A stretch of DNA of 64,000 nt, from positions 2,666,001-2,730,000 of the forward strand of contig NZ_CP090370.1 in assembly GCF_021431965.1 (NCBI RefSeq), written 5' to 3'. Within the stretch, counting starts at the first letter, position 1; each line of letters opens with the position of its first letter. The stretch is from Erythrobacter sp. SDW2 (lineage in GTDB: Bacteria; Pseudomonadota; Alphaproteobacteria; Sphingomonadales; Sphingomonadaceae). Below the pieces are notes generated by a model that had not been told where the DNA came from, made no database searches, and saw only the letters and a list, made by a program, of their open reading frames with translations. This document shows, one piece after another, positions 54,624 through 63,889 of the stretch. A program made the translations under genes and the position numbers.

Positions 54624-57382
54624 AGTCCATCAGCGACCTGCGCGACCGGCTCCAGCAACTTCACGCCCGCACGGCGGAAACCCCGCTGTTCAACCCTGTT
54701 TTCCAGCTGTCGCTCGATCTTTCGCGCGAGCTGGAATCGGGCGGCCTGACCCTCGACCAGGTCGAAGGCATGATCTGCGAACTGGAAACGCTCGCGCTGG
54801 AAGACCGCGCCGCGCGCACCCGCCGCCTGCTGTCCTTGCCCCGCAAGGGCGAAGCGAGGCTGGGCCCTGCTTTCAAGGACTTCGGCGCGTTCCGTGAACA
54901 TTGGGAGCAGCCGCGCCTGCACGCCGTCTTCACCGCGCACCCGACCTTCCTGCTGACACCCGACCAGGCCAGCTCGCTCGCCACTGCCATCGAGGGCGAT
55001 GGCAGCATCTCCAACGCCGCCTGCACCGCGACCGAGGATCGCCCGGCGGTAACCCTCTCCTACGAACATGCCCGCGCCATGCGCGCCATCGGCCATGCCC
55101 AGGATGCCCGCAACGAGATCGTCGGGCGGCTGCTGGGAGAGGCAGCGGTGCAATGGCCCGATCGCTGGCGCGACCTCAAGCCGCTGCCATTCCGTTTCGC
55201 CACCTGGGTCGGATACGACATGGACGGGCGGACCGATATCAAGTGGTACGATTCGATCGGCTTCCGCTTGGCCGAGAAGGCCCAGCGCCTGCGCCGCTAC
55301 GTCGCGCGGCTGGAAGGCATCGACAGCGGGCACAAGCTGCTCGCCACGCTCCACCCCGCCCTCGCCTATGCCGAAGCGCGGGCGGAGGATTTCGCGCAGG
55401 ATCTGACCGATCCGACCGATCTCAGCGATGCTGCCAATCGCCTGACGGCAGGCCACGAGCACAAGCTGCTCACTCTCTCCCCGCTCATTGCCGCGCTGGA
55501 GGAAGAAGCCCAGACCGCGCCAGAGGCCCGAGCGATAAAGCTCCTCACCCTCGCCGCTGCGATGCGGGCGGACGGGCTCGGCATGGGCTGGATCCATTTC
55601 CGGGTGAACGCCAAGCAGCTCCACAACGCGATCCGACGACGGATCGAAGGCGGCGACACGCTCGATATCGGCAGCCGCGGCGCGCTCGCCGTGCTGCGCA
55701 AGATGGTGCGCGAGGTCGAGCCGAAGCGGGCCAATTTCGGCGCGCTGGCGATCGAGGCCTCGACCGCGATCCGCCAGTTCCTCGCCATGGCGCAGATCCT
55801 CCACCACATCGACGCCGACGCGCCGATTCGCATGCTGGTGGCCGAGTGCGAGCAGCCTTCGACCGTGATGGCGGCGCTCTATTTCGCCAAGCTGTTCGAG
55901 ATTGCCGACAAGGTCGATGTCTCGCCGTTGTTCGAGACCGAGGCGGCACTGGAGCATGGCGGCCGCTTCCTCGACGCCCTGCTGCAGGAAGAGGAGTACC
56001 GCGCCTATGCCCGTTCGCGCGGGCGGGTCTGCATCCAGACCGGTTTCAGCGACGCAGGGCGCTTTGTCGGGCAGCTCCCTGCCAGCCTCGCCATCGAACG
56101 CCTGCAAGGTCGCATGGCCGATGCCATGCGCGCCAATGCGATGAGCGATGTCGCCGCGCTGGTGTTCAACACCCACGGCGAGAGCATGGGGCGCGGGGCG
56201 CATCCTTCCAGCTTCCGCGACCGGCTCGAATGGCCGCTCTCGCCTTGGGCGCGGGCGAGATTTGCACGTGGGAACATACGGTTGGAGCCGGAAGCCAGTT
56301 TCCAGGGCGGCGACGGCTACCAGTTCTTCGAGACCCCGGCCCTGGCGCTCGCCACCCTGGAGCAGATCGCCGATTACGAATGGACCGAGCACGCCCCGGC
56401 CGAGCCCGATCCCTTCTACACCCGCACCGACCTGAGCCTCGACTTCTATCGCGCCATTCGCGGCGAGCAGCGCGAACACCTTGAAAGCGCGACCTATTCG
56501 CGGGCCATCACCGCCTTCGGGCTCGGCATGCTCAACGCCACCGGCAGCCGTGTCAGCCGCCGCCAGAGCGATATTTCCGCCGACCGGTCGATGAGCCTGC
56601 GCCAGATCCGCGCCATCCCGCACAACGCCATCCTGCAGCAGCTCGGCTATCCCGTGAATGTCATCGCCGGGATCGGTGCAGCGGTGGAAGGGAACGAGGA
56701 AGAGCTGGCACAATTGATTCAATCGAGCCCGCGCGGGCGGCAATTGATGCGGCTGGTGCGCAATGCCAATGCACTCGCCAGCATCAAGACCGTCGCCGCC
56801 TATGGCGAATTGTTCAACAGCGCCTATTGGGCCAGCCGGACCTATCGCGGGACCGAGGATCGCCTGTCAGATGCCTGCCAGGCCCTGGCCGATTACCTGA
56901 CCAAGGATGACCGCAACGGCGTGTTCCGGCGGCTGGTGTCGCGCCTGCGGGTCGATGCGCTCAAGTTCCACCGCCTGCTCGACCTGCTGCCGCCCGAGGA
57001 CCCGATGCCCGAGCGCGAGGCGACCCGCCGCACCATCGGCGTGCTGCAGGCGCTGCGGCTGGCGCTGTTCCAGCACATGTTCCTGCGCGCCGTCTCCATC
57101 CCCAGCTTCAGCCGGGCCAACGACATCAGCCGCGACGACGTGCTGGAGATGGTCTTCACGCTCCGTATCGACGATGCGCTGGCGCAGATGCGCCGGGCCT
57201 TCCCCACCCACTTCCCCAAGCTGGACGATTTCGCCCTCGACGAAACCAGCGACTGGCCCGATGACGAGGATGCCGGCTACGCCGCGATCGGGCGCAATTT
57301 CATCGATCCGATCGAGCGCGCGCATTCGCTATCGCTGCGGATCACCACCGCGATCGCCAATCATTTCGGGGCCCACGGCTAA
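54620..57382 (+). CDS. Divergent phosphoenolpyruvate carboxylase-like protein
   Basis: A 920-residue protein with the size and order of motifs of PEP carboxylase, which makes oxaloacetate from PEP and bicarbonate. The first catalytic motif is VFTAHPTF (H107), close to the usual TAHPTE. Other motifs are altered: GYDMDGRTD in place of GGDRDGNP, GFSDAGRFVG where GYSDSAKDAG is expected, and NTHGESMGRGAHP where FHGRGGSVGRGG is expected. The C-terminus ends GAHG instead of the usual NTG. Activity is therefore uncertain. Its ATG overlaps the eda stop, tying it to the Entner-Doudoroff operon. Confidence 0.75.
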   Translation: MKSISDLRDRLQQLHARTAETPLFNPVFQLSLDLSRELESGGLTLDQVEGMICELETLALEDRAARTRRLLSLPRKGEARLGPAFKDFGAFREHWEQPRLHAVFTAHPTFLLTPDQASSLATAIEGDGSISNAACTATEDRPAVTLSYEHARAMRAIGHAQDARNEIVGRLLGEAAVQWPDRWRDLKPLPFRFATWVGYDMDGRTDIKWYDSIGFRLAEKAQRLRRYVARLEGIDSGHKLLATLHPALAYAEARAEDFAQDLTDPTDLSDAANRLTAGHEHKLLTLSPLIAALEEEAQTAPEARAIKLLTLAAAMRADGLGMGWIHFRVNAKQLHNAIRRRIEGGDTLDIGSRGALAVLRKMVREVEPKRANFGALAIEASTAIRQFLAMAQILHHIDADAPIRMLVAECEQPSTVMAALYFAKLFEIADKVDVSPLFETEAALEHGGRFLDALLQEEEYRAYARSRGRVCIQTGFSDAGRFVGQLPASLAIERLQGRMADAMRANAMSDVAALVFNTHGESMGRGAHPSSFRDRLEWPLSPWARARFARGNIRLEPEASFQGGDGYQFFETPALALATLEQIADYEWTEHAPAEPDPFYTRTDLSLDFYRAIRGEQREHLESATYSRAITAFGLGMLNATGSRVSRRQSDISADRSMSLRQIRAIPHNAILQQLGYPVNVIAGIGAAVEGNEEELAQLIQSSPRGRQLMRLVRNANALASIKTVAAYGELFNSAYWASRTYRGTEDRLSDACQALADYLTKDDRNGVFRRLVSRLRVDALKFHRLLDLLPPEDPMPEREATRRTIGVLQALRLALFQHMFLRAVSIPSFSRANDISRDDVLEMVFTLRIDDALAQMRRAFPTHFPKLDDFALDETSDWPDDEDAGYAAIGRNFIDPIERAHSLSLRITTAIANHFGAHG

Positions 57383-57481
57383 GCCGCGGCAGCGTTAACC
57401 TGTCGCATTCGCCCGTCCAAATGCGGGACGCGGCCTCCTTCGCTGTAGCCTGCGTAAGCCAACGCGCGCATACACGCTCCC

Positions 57482-58171
57482 ATGAACCCGATGCTCAAAT
57501 GGATTGGCGGCGCGACGGCGGCCGCGGTTTTCGTCTTCGGCGGCGCAACGCTGGCGAGTTCGTATCTCTCCACCGACAACAAGCCGGTCGAGAAGGTCAC
57601 GCTGGAGGAAGCGATCCCGGTCGATCCGGCGAAGGTGACCGGCGAGACGGTCCAGGGCGCGCCCGGCCAGGGCCAGGCTGCGATGCAGCAAGCCAATGCC
57701 CAGGCGGACGACCAGTTCACCGTCAAGCGTATCCTGCCGATCGAAGGCCCGATCAAATACGGCGAGTGGTTCTGGGACGACAAGGACGTGCCCGACGGCC
57801 CGATCGTCATGACCGTCGACCTGCAAGCGCGCGTTATCTCGGTGTTCAAGGGCGGCTATGAAATCGGCACCGCGGCGGTCCTGCTCGGCACGGACGAATA
57901 CCCGACCCCGCTCGGCACTTTCCCGATCCTCTACAAGATGAAGGACAATGTGTCGGAGAAGTACGGCAATTCGCCAATGCCCTATTCGATGTTCCTGACC
58001 AAGGACGGCGTGGCGCTGCATGGTGCCGATGTCGAGAAAGGCTTTGCCAGCCACGGCTGCGTCGGACTGCCCACGCCCTTCGCGGCCAAGATCTTCGCGG
58101 TCGCCGGCAAGGGCGACAAGGTCATCATCACCGACGGCGAGATGATGGGTCTGGGCGACCAGATCCTGTAA
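57482..58171 (+). CDS. L,D-transpeptidase (YkuD family)
   Basis: A 229-residue exported or membrane-anchored protein. An N-terminal hydrophobic segment (about residues 8-27) is followed by a low-complexity linker and the YkuD domain (about 105-225). The catalytic motif is complete: HGADVEKGFASHGCVGLP, with the nucleophilic cysteine. It makes 3-3 peptidoglycan crosslinks or attaches proteins to the wall. A TTAACC half-site lies upstream near 57395. It is convergent with tilS. Confidence 0.88.
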   Translation: MNPMLKWIGGATAAAVFVFGGATLASSYLSTDNKPVEKVTLEEAIPVDPAKVTGETVQGAPGQGQAAMQQANAQADDQFTVKRILPIEGPIKYGEWFWDDKDVPDGPIVMTVDLQARVISVFKGGYEIGTAAVLLGTDEYPTPLGTFPILYKMKDNVSEKYGNSPMPYSMFLTKDGVALHGADVEKGFASHGCVGLPTPFAAKIFAVAGKGDKVIITDGEMMGLGDQIL

Positions 58172-58175
58172 CGGA

Positions 58176-59144
58176 TCAACCGGTCCGGCGCGGCGGTTCG
58201 GGACGGACGAGAAAGACATCTTCTCGCCTTTCGATCAACGCTCCGCCGACATTGGCCTTGGAGTTACCGCGTGACAGCTGAGACTTGAGCAAGCCCATCA
58301 CTTCGCCGTAGGCGAGGGCAATTCCCAAAGCCTTGCCCGCCCTGACCAAGAGTCGCGCGTTTGCATCGTGATGATTGGTCCGCGGGACTGACACTTGATC
58401 GGCACCCACCTCCGCACCTCGATCCCAGAGCTTCCCCGCCACTGCCTCGAGCGTGGAGTCTGCCTCTGCAAGATAGGCAGCAGAACGCGCAATGGCGTGC
58501 GGATCGAGCCAGTCGGCATCTGCCAGTGCCTTTCGCAGCCTCGCCCGGTCGAACCGATCGTCTTCATTGGAGGGATCGAAAGCAAATTCCACTCCGCAGC
58601 TTTCGACCAGTCGCAGCAGTTCTGTTCGACGGAAGCCTAGCAATGGGCGAACGATTGGAGTTCCGTGACCTTCGAGCCAGATCTTGCGGCTGATGCCACG
58701 CATGCCCTTCAGGCCCGAGCCGCGATTGAGCCGCATCAGGATTGTTTCCAACTGATCGTCAGCATGATGGGCGGTCGCGACGGCACCGACGCCGCGCTGG
58801 TCGGCCCAATCGAGAAGCGCGTCATAGCGCGCACTTCGCGCTTCGTGCTGCACATTGCCAGCTGCAACTTTGACGTCGAGAATGTCACAACGCACGCCGA
58901 GGCGCTCGCACTGGCGAGCCACGAGAGCGCACTCAGCCGCTGCTTCGGGCCTCAAACCATGGTTGACCGTCGCGACAGCGACTTTGCCATCGAGCGCTTC
59001 ATATCCCAGAAGCAGCAAAGCCATGGAGTCAGGTCCGCCCGATACCGCCAACCCAATAGGTCGCGTACGGCAGAGTTCCCTCAGCGCGGCATCGAACCGG
59101 TCGAGCAGTTCTCGTTCGAGACCTAGATCGACCGCCCTATCAAT
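58176..59144 (-). CDS. tilS: tRNA(Ile)-lysidine synthase, probable ATT start
   Basis: An ATP-dependent enzyme that converts the wobble cytidine of tRNA-Ile(CAU) to lysidine. The PP-loop SGGPDS lies at residues 35-40 and further conserved parts include the ATAHHADDQLETILMRLNRGSGLKGM region. The open frame upstream of the PP-loop codes for a normal N-terminal helix (ERELLDRFDAALREL) but holds no ATG, GTG or TTG. An ATT at 59142-59144 overlaps the cpoB stop and has an AAGAAGG ribosome binding site nine bases upstream. The alternative TTG at 59051 would start inside the conserved domain. Confidence 0.8.
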   Translation of the reverse strand: MDRAVDLGLERELLDRFDAALRELCRTRPIGLAVSGGPDSMALLLLGYEALDGKVAVATVNHGLRPEAAAECALVARQCERLGVRCDILDVKVAAGNVQHEARSARYDALLDWADQRGVGAVATAHHADDQLETILMRLNRGSGLKGMRGISRKIWLEGHGTPIVRPLLGFRRTELLRLVESCGVEFAFDPSNEDDRFDRARLRKALADADWLDPHAIARSAAYLAEADSTLEAVAGKLWDRGAEVGADQVSVPRTNHHDANARLLVRAGKALGIALAYGEVMGLLKSQLSRGNSKANVGGALIERREDVFLVRPEPPRRTG

Positions 59145-60051
59145 TGCAGGTCACCTTCTTGCGATTGGCCTCGTACTGGTTCGACAACCGCCCGGCCGCG
59201 ATCGCCGGATAGGTTTCGCCAAACTCTGCCAGCGCGATGCAGGCACGGTTGGTGTCGCCCAGCGCGATCATGCTCTCGGCGAGGTAGAGCAGGCTGTCAG
59301 GCGCGCGTTCGGCGTTGCGGTCCTCCTGGTAGTTCTTGAGGAACCAGGGCGCCGCCTCGCGCGGCTTGCCGTCGTCGAGATAGGCCCGTCCGAGCAGGTT
59401 GCGGCCATAGGTCGCGCGCGGATGCCGGGGGTATTTCTCGACGAACATGGCCAGCTGCTGTTGCGCTTCGGGATAGAAGCCGGCGTTCCACAGCCGGAAG
59501 CCATAGGAATACTCGTCGTCGCCCGGATCGTCGGTCTGCGGCTTGGCGATGGCCTGCACCGCCGCGAGCCGCTGCGCACTCGGACCGCTGGCTGCAGGCG
59601 CAGGAGGTGGCGTCGGAGCCGGACCGGCGGCAGCGGGAAGCGGTTGTTCGTCCGGCAAAAGATTGTCGGCCGCTACAGCCGGCGCAGCGCCGCTCTCGAG
59701 GGCAGCGAGCCGAGATTCAAGGTCGCGCACCGCATTGCTGTTGACTTCGACCTGGCCGGTCAGCCGTTGCAGCGAGGCTTCGAGCGCATCGAGACGGGCG
59801 AGGATGTCTGTTACCGCAGTCGTGGAAGCGGGCGAGCTGGACGTGGTGGTGACAGGCGCCGAACTGTCGATCTGCGGCTCGAAATAGCGTCCATCGCCGC
59901 CGGGGAAGACCTTGCGCTGCAGCGCGCGGACCTCGGCCTCGAGTTTCTTGATGCGTGCCTCGTCGGCATCCTGGGCCATGGCCGGTACCGCCGGGAGCGC
60001 GACTGCCAGCAGCGCGGTTCCCATGATCAGGCGGGTGTGGCGGAAAATCAT
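59140..60051 (-). CDS. cpoB: Tol-Pal associated CpoB/YbgF-like TPR protein
   Basis: A 303-residue periplasmic protein. The signal peptide ends near VPAMAQD. A coiled-coil region follows (about residues 28-125, EARIKKLEAEVRALQRK and VNSNAVRDLESRLAALE), then a Pro/Ala linker and tetratricopeptide repeats (about 175-295). This is the CpoB/YbgF layout; CpoB couples the Tol-Pal machine to septal wall synthesis. The ATG has a GAGGA site. No tol or pal gene is in the window. It is followed by the overlapping tilS. Confidence 0.85.
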   Translation of the reverse strand: MIFRHTRLIMGTALLAVALPAVPAMAQDADEARIKKLEAEVRALQRKVFPGGDGRYFEPQIDSSAPVTTTSSSPASTTAVTDILARLDALEASLQRLTGQVEVNSNAVRDLESRLAALESGAAPAVAADNLLPDEQPLPAAAGPAPTPPPAPAASGPSAQRLAAVQAIAKPQTDDPGDDEYSYGFRLWNAGFYPEAQQQLAMFVEKYPRHPRATYGRNLLGRAYLDDGKPREAAPWFLKNYQEDRNAERAPDSLLYLAESMIALGDTNRACIALAEFGETYPAIAAGRLSNQYEANRKKVTCN

Positions 60052-60238
60052 GTCGTCCTCTCCATCGCGGTGACGTGTCGCTTGCACGCAAGACACCGAA
60101 CCTTCGCTGAACATTTGCCCCGGAAAGTGCCGTGTGCGCCCGCTCCTGTCGAGGGCGGTAATCCGAAAAATCGGGGAAATGCGTTGGCCATCAGCCATGA
60201 GGTTAGCCCGAAGGTTAGCCCCGAAGACAGCCCAAGTG

Positions 60239-61096
60239 TCAGCCCTGCGTGCCGGCAGCGGGCGTTGCCGCAGGGGTCTGAGCCTTCGCAGGAGCCTCAT
60301 TGCGCGCCAGCAACGCCTCGGCGCTGACCGGGATATCGGCAACCGTGACCGCTTCCTCGCTGAGCTTGGCGACCGGCTTGCCATCGATGGTGATGCCCAG
60401 TGCATAGGGTCGCCCGGTCACGATCTGCGGGTTCTCGGCATCGGCCGGCACGGTATAGCGTTCGCCCTTGGACATCTGCTTTTCCATCAGCCGGTTGCCG
60501 CTGTCGTCGTAGAACTTGACCCATACCTCGTCTTCGAGCGCGGTGAAGACCACTTCGCCCTGGGGATCGATCGCCGGCCCGGTCGATGCCGCCGCTTCGT
60601 TTGCCGCCTGCTGGGTCGCTTCCTCGCGCGCAGCCTGCTCGGTCGGGAGGATCGACCCGGGGCCGGAGCCGGGGGCGAAGAAAGTGCGGTAGAACATGAA
60701 CCCGCCCGCCAGCAGCAGCAAAATCGAAGCGATCGAGAAGAACACCAGCCCGCGCGAAGGCACTCGTGCCGGATCGCCCGGTTCGAGCGCTTCGCCACTG
60801 GCATAGCGCTCTCCCGGACCCTCGACGCCCATATCGGCCCGGACCTGGTCGACAACCGCATGCTGGTCCAGCCCGACCGCCTTGGCATAGCTGCGCGCGA
60901 AGCCGACCGCATAGGTGCGCGCCGGCAGGCTGCCGAAGTCGCCCGCCTCGATCGCTTCGAGATGGCGCAGCGGAATCCGGGTCTTGCTGGCTATGTGTTC
61001 GAGGGTAAGGTCCTGCGCCTCGCGCGCGGCGCGCAGCTGATCGCCCGCGCTGGCATAGGCGTTTGGTTCGACGGCAGGGGATTCCTCGTCACTCAT
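60239..61096 (-). CDS. RodZ-like helix-turn-helix membrane protein
   Basis: A 285-residue protein with an N-terminal helix-turn-helix (about residues 15-80, LRAAREAQDLTLEHIASKTRIPLRHLEAIE), one membrane segment (about 118-138, LVFFSIASILLLLAGGFMFY) and a C-terminal DUF4115 domain. This is the RodZ layout, a cytoskeleton-linked morphogenesis factor. The start chosen is the ATG at 61096 (MSDEESP); an upstream start at 61150 would add 18 residues. It is divergent from no gene and follows ptsP on the same strand. Confidence 0.85.
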   Translation of the reverse strand: MSDEESPAVEPNAYASAGDQLRAAREAQDLTLEHIASKTRIPLRHLEAIEAGDFGSLPARTYAVGFARSYAKAVGLDQHAVVDQVRADMGVEGPGERYASGEALEPGDPARVPSRGLVFFSIASILLLLAGGFMFYRTFFAPGSGPGSILPTEQAAREEATQQAANEAAASTGPAIDPQGEVVFTALEDEVWVKFYDDSGNRLMEKQMSKGERYTVPADAENPQIVTGRPYALGITIDGKPVAKLSEEAVTVADIPVSAEALLARNEAPAKAQTPAATPAAGTQG

Positions 61097-61186
61097 GGCG
61101 GTTCTGTTGCGACCTTCGCTTAAAGCTGGCTTGTTTTGTTTGCGTACCATCCCAGCGGTAAGCCACCGCTGTCAAGCGTGGATTTG

Positions 61187-61207
61187 GCGGAAACGCAGCG
61201 TTTCCGC
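61187..61207 (-). terminator. Possible terminator of ptsP
   Basis: GCGGAAAC (61187-61194) and GTTTCCGC (61200-61207) form a perfect 8-bp stem with a GCAGC loop just past the ptsP stop. There is no T-run after it. Confidence 0.35.
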
Positions 61208-61227
61208 GGCGTCCAATGGTTACCAGC

Positions 61228-63495
61228 CTACTCGATATCGATCCCGTGCTCGCTTGCCCAAGCGGCCAGTGCTTGCCGGATGGAGGGCGGTGGCGAAGCA
61301 AGGAAACCGGTCATTACCTGTTCGACCTGCTTGAGGTCGACCTGGCGCACCAGTTCCTTGATCGGCCCGACCGAGACCGGCGTAATCGACAGGCGGTGGA
61401 TACCAAGGCCCAACAGGGCCAACGCCTCCAGCTTGCGCCCACCCATCTCGCCGCACACACCCAGCGTCACCGGCTGGCCGACGCAGGTCTGTGACACGCG
61501 CTTGAGGAAGCGCAGGATCGCCGGGCTGAGCCAGTCGTAGCGCGCCGCCAGCTTGGGGTTGGCACGATCGGCAGCGAACAGGAACTGGGTCAGGTCGTTG
61601 GTCCCGATCGACAGGAACGAGACCTTGGGGATCAGCAGGTCGAGCACTTCGGCCAGCGCAGGGACTTCCAGCATCGCGCCGTAGCGGATTTCGTCGGGCA
61701 ACTGCTTCTTCTGCCCGCGCAGCCATTTGATTTGCTCGTCGAACACCGCCTTGGCGGCATCGAATTCCCACGGCTCGCTGACCATCGGAAACATCACGCG
61801 CAAGGTCTTGCCGGCGGACGCTTCGAGCAGCGCGCGCGCCTGGGCCTTGAGCAGGCCTTCGCGTTCCAGGGCAAGGCGCAGGGCGCGCCAGCCCATCGCC
61901 GGGTTCTCGTCATTCTCGGCTTCCGCACTGGCGAGGTAAGGCACCGCCTTGTCGCCGCCGATATCGACCGTGCGGAACACCACTTCCTTGTCGCCGGCGG
62001 CCTCCAGCACATCGCGATAGAGCCGCGTCTGGCGATCACGCTGCGGCAGGGTGGCGGAGACAAGGAACTGGAATTCGGTGCGGAACAGCCCGATCCCGTC
62101 GGCCCCGACCAGCGGCAGATTGGCCATATCGTCGCGCAGCCCGGCGTTCATCAGCACCTGGATGCGCTTGCCGCAGCGGGTGAACGGCTCGACATCGCGC
62201 AACTCGGCATAGGCGGCCTGGCGCTCCTTCGACTTGGCGAAACGCGCGTCGAAGGCATCGGACAGCTGCTGTGTCGGACGGATCGTCGCGGTCGCCTTGT
62301 CGCTGTCGAGCAGGATCTCGTCGCCTTCGCGCACGATTCCGCGCAGGCCGCGGACGCGCCCCAACACCGGCACGCCCATGGCGCGCGCCACGATCACCAC
62401 ATGCGAAGTGAGCGAGCCTTCTTCCAGCAGCACGCCTTTGAGGCGCCGCTTGTCGTACTCCAGCAATTCGGCCGGGCCGAGGTTCTTGGCGATCAGGATC
62501 GTATCGCGCCGCAGTCCCTGCGAGGCCGCGGTGCCCAGTTGCCCGGACACGATCCGCAGCAGCCGGTTGGCGAGGTCTTCGAGATCGTGCATCCGGTCCG
62601 CCAGCAGCGGATCGTCGATCTCGCGCATGCGCATGCGGGTGCGCTGCTGGACGCGCTCGATCGCCGCTTCCGCCGTCAACCCGCTGTCGATCGCTTCGTT
62701 GATGCGGCGCGACCAGCCCTCGTCATAGGCGAACATCTTGTAAGTCTCGAGCACCTCCTCGTGCTCGCCGCCCTTGCCGAACTCCGCCTGCTGCGAGAGG
62801 CCCTCGATCTGGTCGCGCATCTTGTCGAAGGCGCGATAGACCCGCTGGCGCTCCATCTCGATGTCTTCGGCCACGACCTGGTCAATGGTGACACGGGGCT
62901 GGTGGAACACGGCGTAGCCAGCGGCGATCCCGCCAACGAGGGTCAAGCCTTCAACCTGCACCTGGCCGGTCTGGGCTTCGGTCGCGCCGACCGATTCTTC
63001 ATCGATCAGGCCGGCATTGCCGATCAGTTCGCTGAGCACCATGGCGGTGGTCTGCAGCGCTTCGATCTCGACGTCTTCGTAGCGCCGCTGTTCGACATGC
63101 TGGACGTTGAGCGCCCCGACCGCGCGTTCCCGGTAGACGATCGGCACCCCGGCAAAGCTGTGGAACTTGTCCTCGCCGGTTTCCGGCCGGTACTGGAAAT
63201 CGGGATGCGCCCGCGCTTCGGCCAGGTTGAGCGTCTCGTTGTTGGCAACGAGCGTGCCGGTCAGCCCTTCGCCCAGCGCCATACGGGTGACGTGGACCGC
63301 TTCCTTGTTCAGGCCGCGCGTGGCGAACAGCTCCAGCATCCCCTCGCGCAGGAGGTAGATCGAGCAGACCTCGCTATCGAGCGCCTCGCCGATAATCTCG
63401 ACCACCGCATCGAGCTTGCCCTGCGGGTGCAGGCGCGACGCCATGATGTCATGCAGGCTGGTGAGGATCTGGCGGGCGGCGGCAGCGGCGGTCAT
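61228..63495 (-). CDS. ptsP: Nitrogen PTS enzyme I (PtsP)
   Basis: A 755-residue phosphoenolpyruvate-protein phosphotransferase of the nitrogen-related PTS. It differs from sugar enzyme I by the N-terminal GAF domain (about residues 20-160). The EI core follows, with the phospho-histidine in LTSHVVIVARAMGVPVL and the PEP-binding barrel (VSFLSIGTNDLTQFLFAADR). It passes phosphate to NPr and EIIA-Ntr to control carbon/nitrogen balance and K+ transport. Length is normal. It is downstream of a DUF465 gene. Confidence 0.95.
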   Translation of the reverse strand: MTAAAAARQILTSLHDIMASRLHPQGKLDAVVEIIGEALDSEVCSIYLLREGMLELFATRGLNKEAVHVTRMALGEGLTGTLVANNETLNLAEARAHPDFQYRPETGEDKFHSFAGVPIVYRERAVGALNVQHVEQRRYEDVEIEALQTTAMVLSELIGNAGLIDEESVGATEAQTGQVQVEGLTLVGGIAAGYAVFHQPRVTIDQVVAEDIEMERQRVYRAFDKMRDQIEGLSQQAEFGKGGEHEEVLETYKMFAYDEGWSRRINEAIDSGLTAEAAIERVQQRTRMRMREIDDPLLADRMHDLEDLANRLLRIVSGQLGTAASQGLRRDTILIAKNLGPAELLEYDKRRLKGVLLEEGSLTSHVVIVARAMGVPVLGRVRGLRGIVREGDEILLDSDKATATIRPTQQLSDAFDARFAKSKERQAAYAELRDVEPFTRCGKRIQVLMNAGLRDDMANLPLVGADGIGLFRTEFQFLVSATLPQRDRQTRLYRDVLEAAGDKEVVFRTVDIGGDKAVPYLASAEAENDENPAMGWRALRLALEREGLLKAQARALLEASAGKTLRVMFPMVSEPWEFDAAKAVFDEQIKWLRGQKKQLPDEIRYGAMLEVPALAEVLDLLIPKVSFLSIGTNDLTQFLFAADRANPKLAARYDWLSPAILRFLKRVSQTCVGQPVTLGVCGEMGGRKLEALALLGLGIHRLSITPVSVGPIKELVRQVDLKQVEQVMTGFLASPPPSIRQALAAWASEHGIDIE

Positions 63496-63552
63496 GCCGC
63501 TCCGCCTAGCGCATCACTCGCCCATTTGGAATTGGCGAGAGTGCCGCCGGCG

Positions 63553-63708
63553 CTATCCGGCAGCGATTTCTTCCTTGACCCTCAGCTTGAGCTTCTTGAG
63601 TTGCTGGACAATCGCCATGTCGGGGGCCGGCCGGGTCATTTCCTCGTGCAGGCGGGCCTCGAGACCGGCGTGCTTGGACTGAAGGGCGGTGACATGTGAC
63701 GAAGCCAT
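63553..63708 (-). CDS. DUF465 (YdcH) family small protein
   Basis: A 51-residue helical protein, KHAGLEARLHEEMTRPAPD then IVQQLKKLKLRVKEEI, matching the small coiled-coil DUF465/YdcH family of unknown role. The ATG has an AAGGAGAG ribosome binding site. It is divergent from a second DUF465 gene and directly upstream of ptsP. Confidence 0.85.
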   Translation of the reverse strand: MASSHVTALQSKHAGLEARLHEEMTRPAPDMAIVQQLKKLKLRVKEEIAAG

Positions 63709-63889
63709 AGGGCTCTCCTTCTCAGGTTGTGCGACCAGGAAGCGACTCGCCATGAGCGGACGAACCGCTGTGATGCATACAATCACATCATACAAAGATT
63801 GCGAAGACCTTGTTTCGCCCTATGCGATTGGTAAACCGCTTTGCGCGACGAAACGTCGTCGCCATCTTCGACAAGGGATCTCTCACAGC
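63709..63889. promoter_or_regulatory. Divergent promoter region of the two DUF465 genes
   Basis: The 181-bp region between the divergent genes contains an inverted repeat TGTGAT (63769-63774) and ATCACA (63782-63787) with a 7-base spacer, a possible operator. The half-sites look like CRP sites, but the spacing is not that of CRP. No clear promoter elements were fixed. Confidence 0.3.

Noticed and set aside
54560-56743. Minus-strand frame of about 730 codons
   Set aside because: It lies entirely opposite the PEPC-like gene, has no ribosome binding site and no domain.
63769-63787. CRP binding site
   Set aside because: The half-sites fit, but the spacing between them is not the one CRP needs, so it was only kept as a generic inverted repeat.
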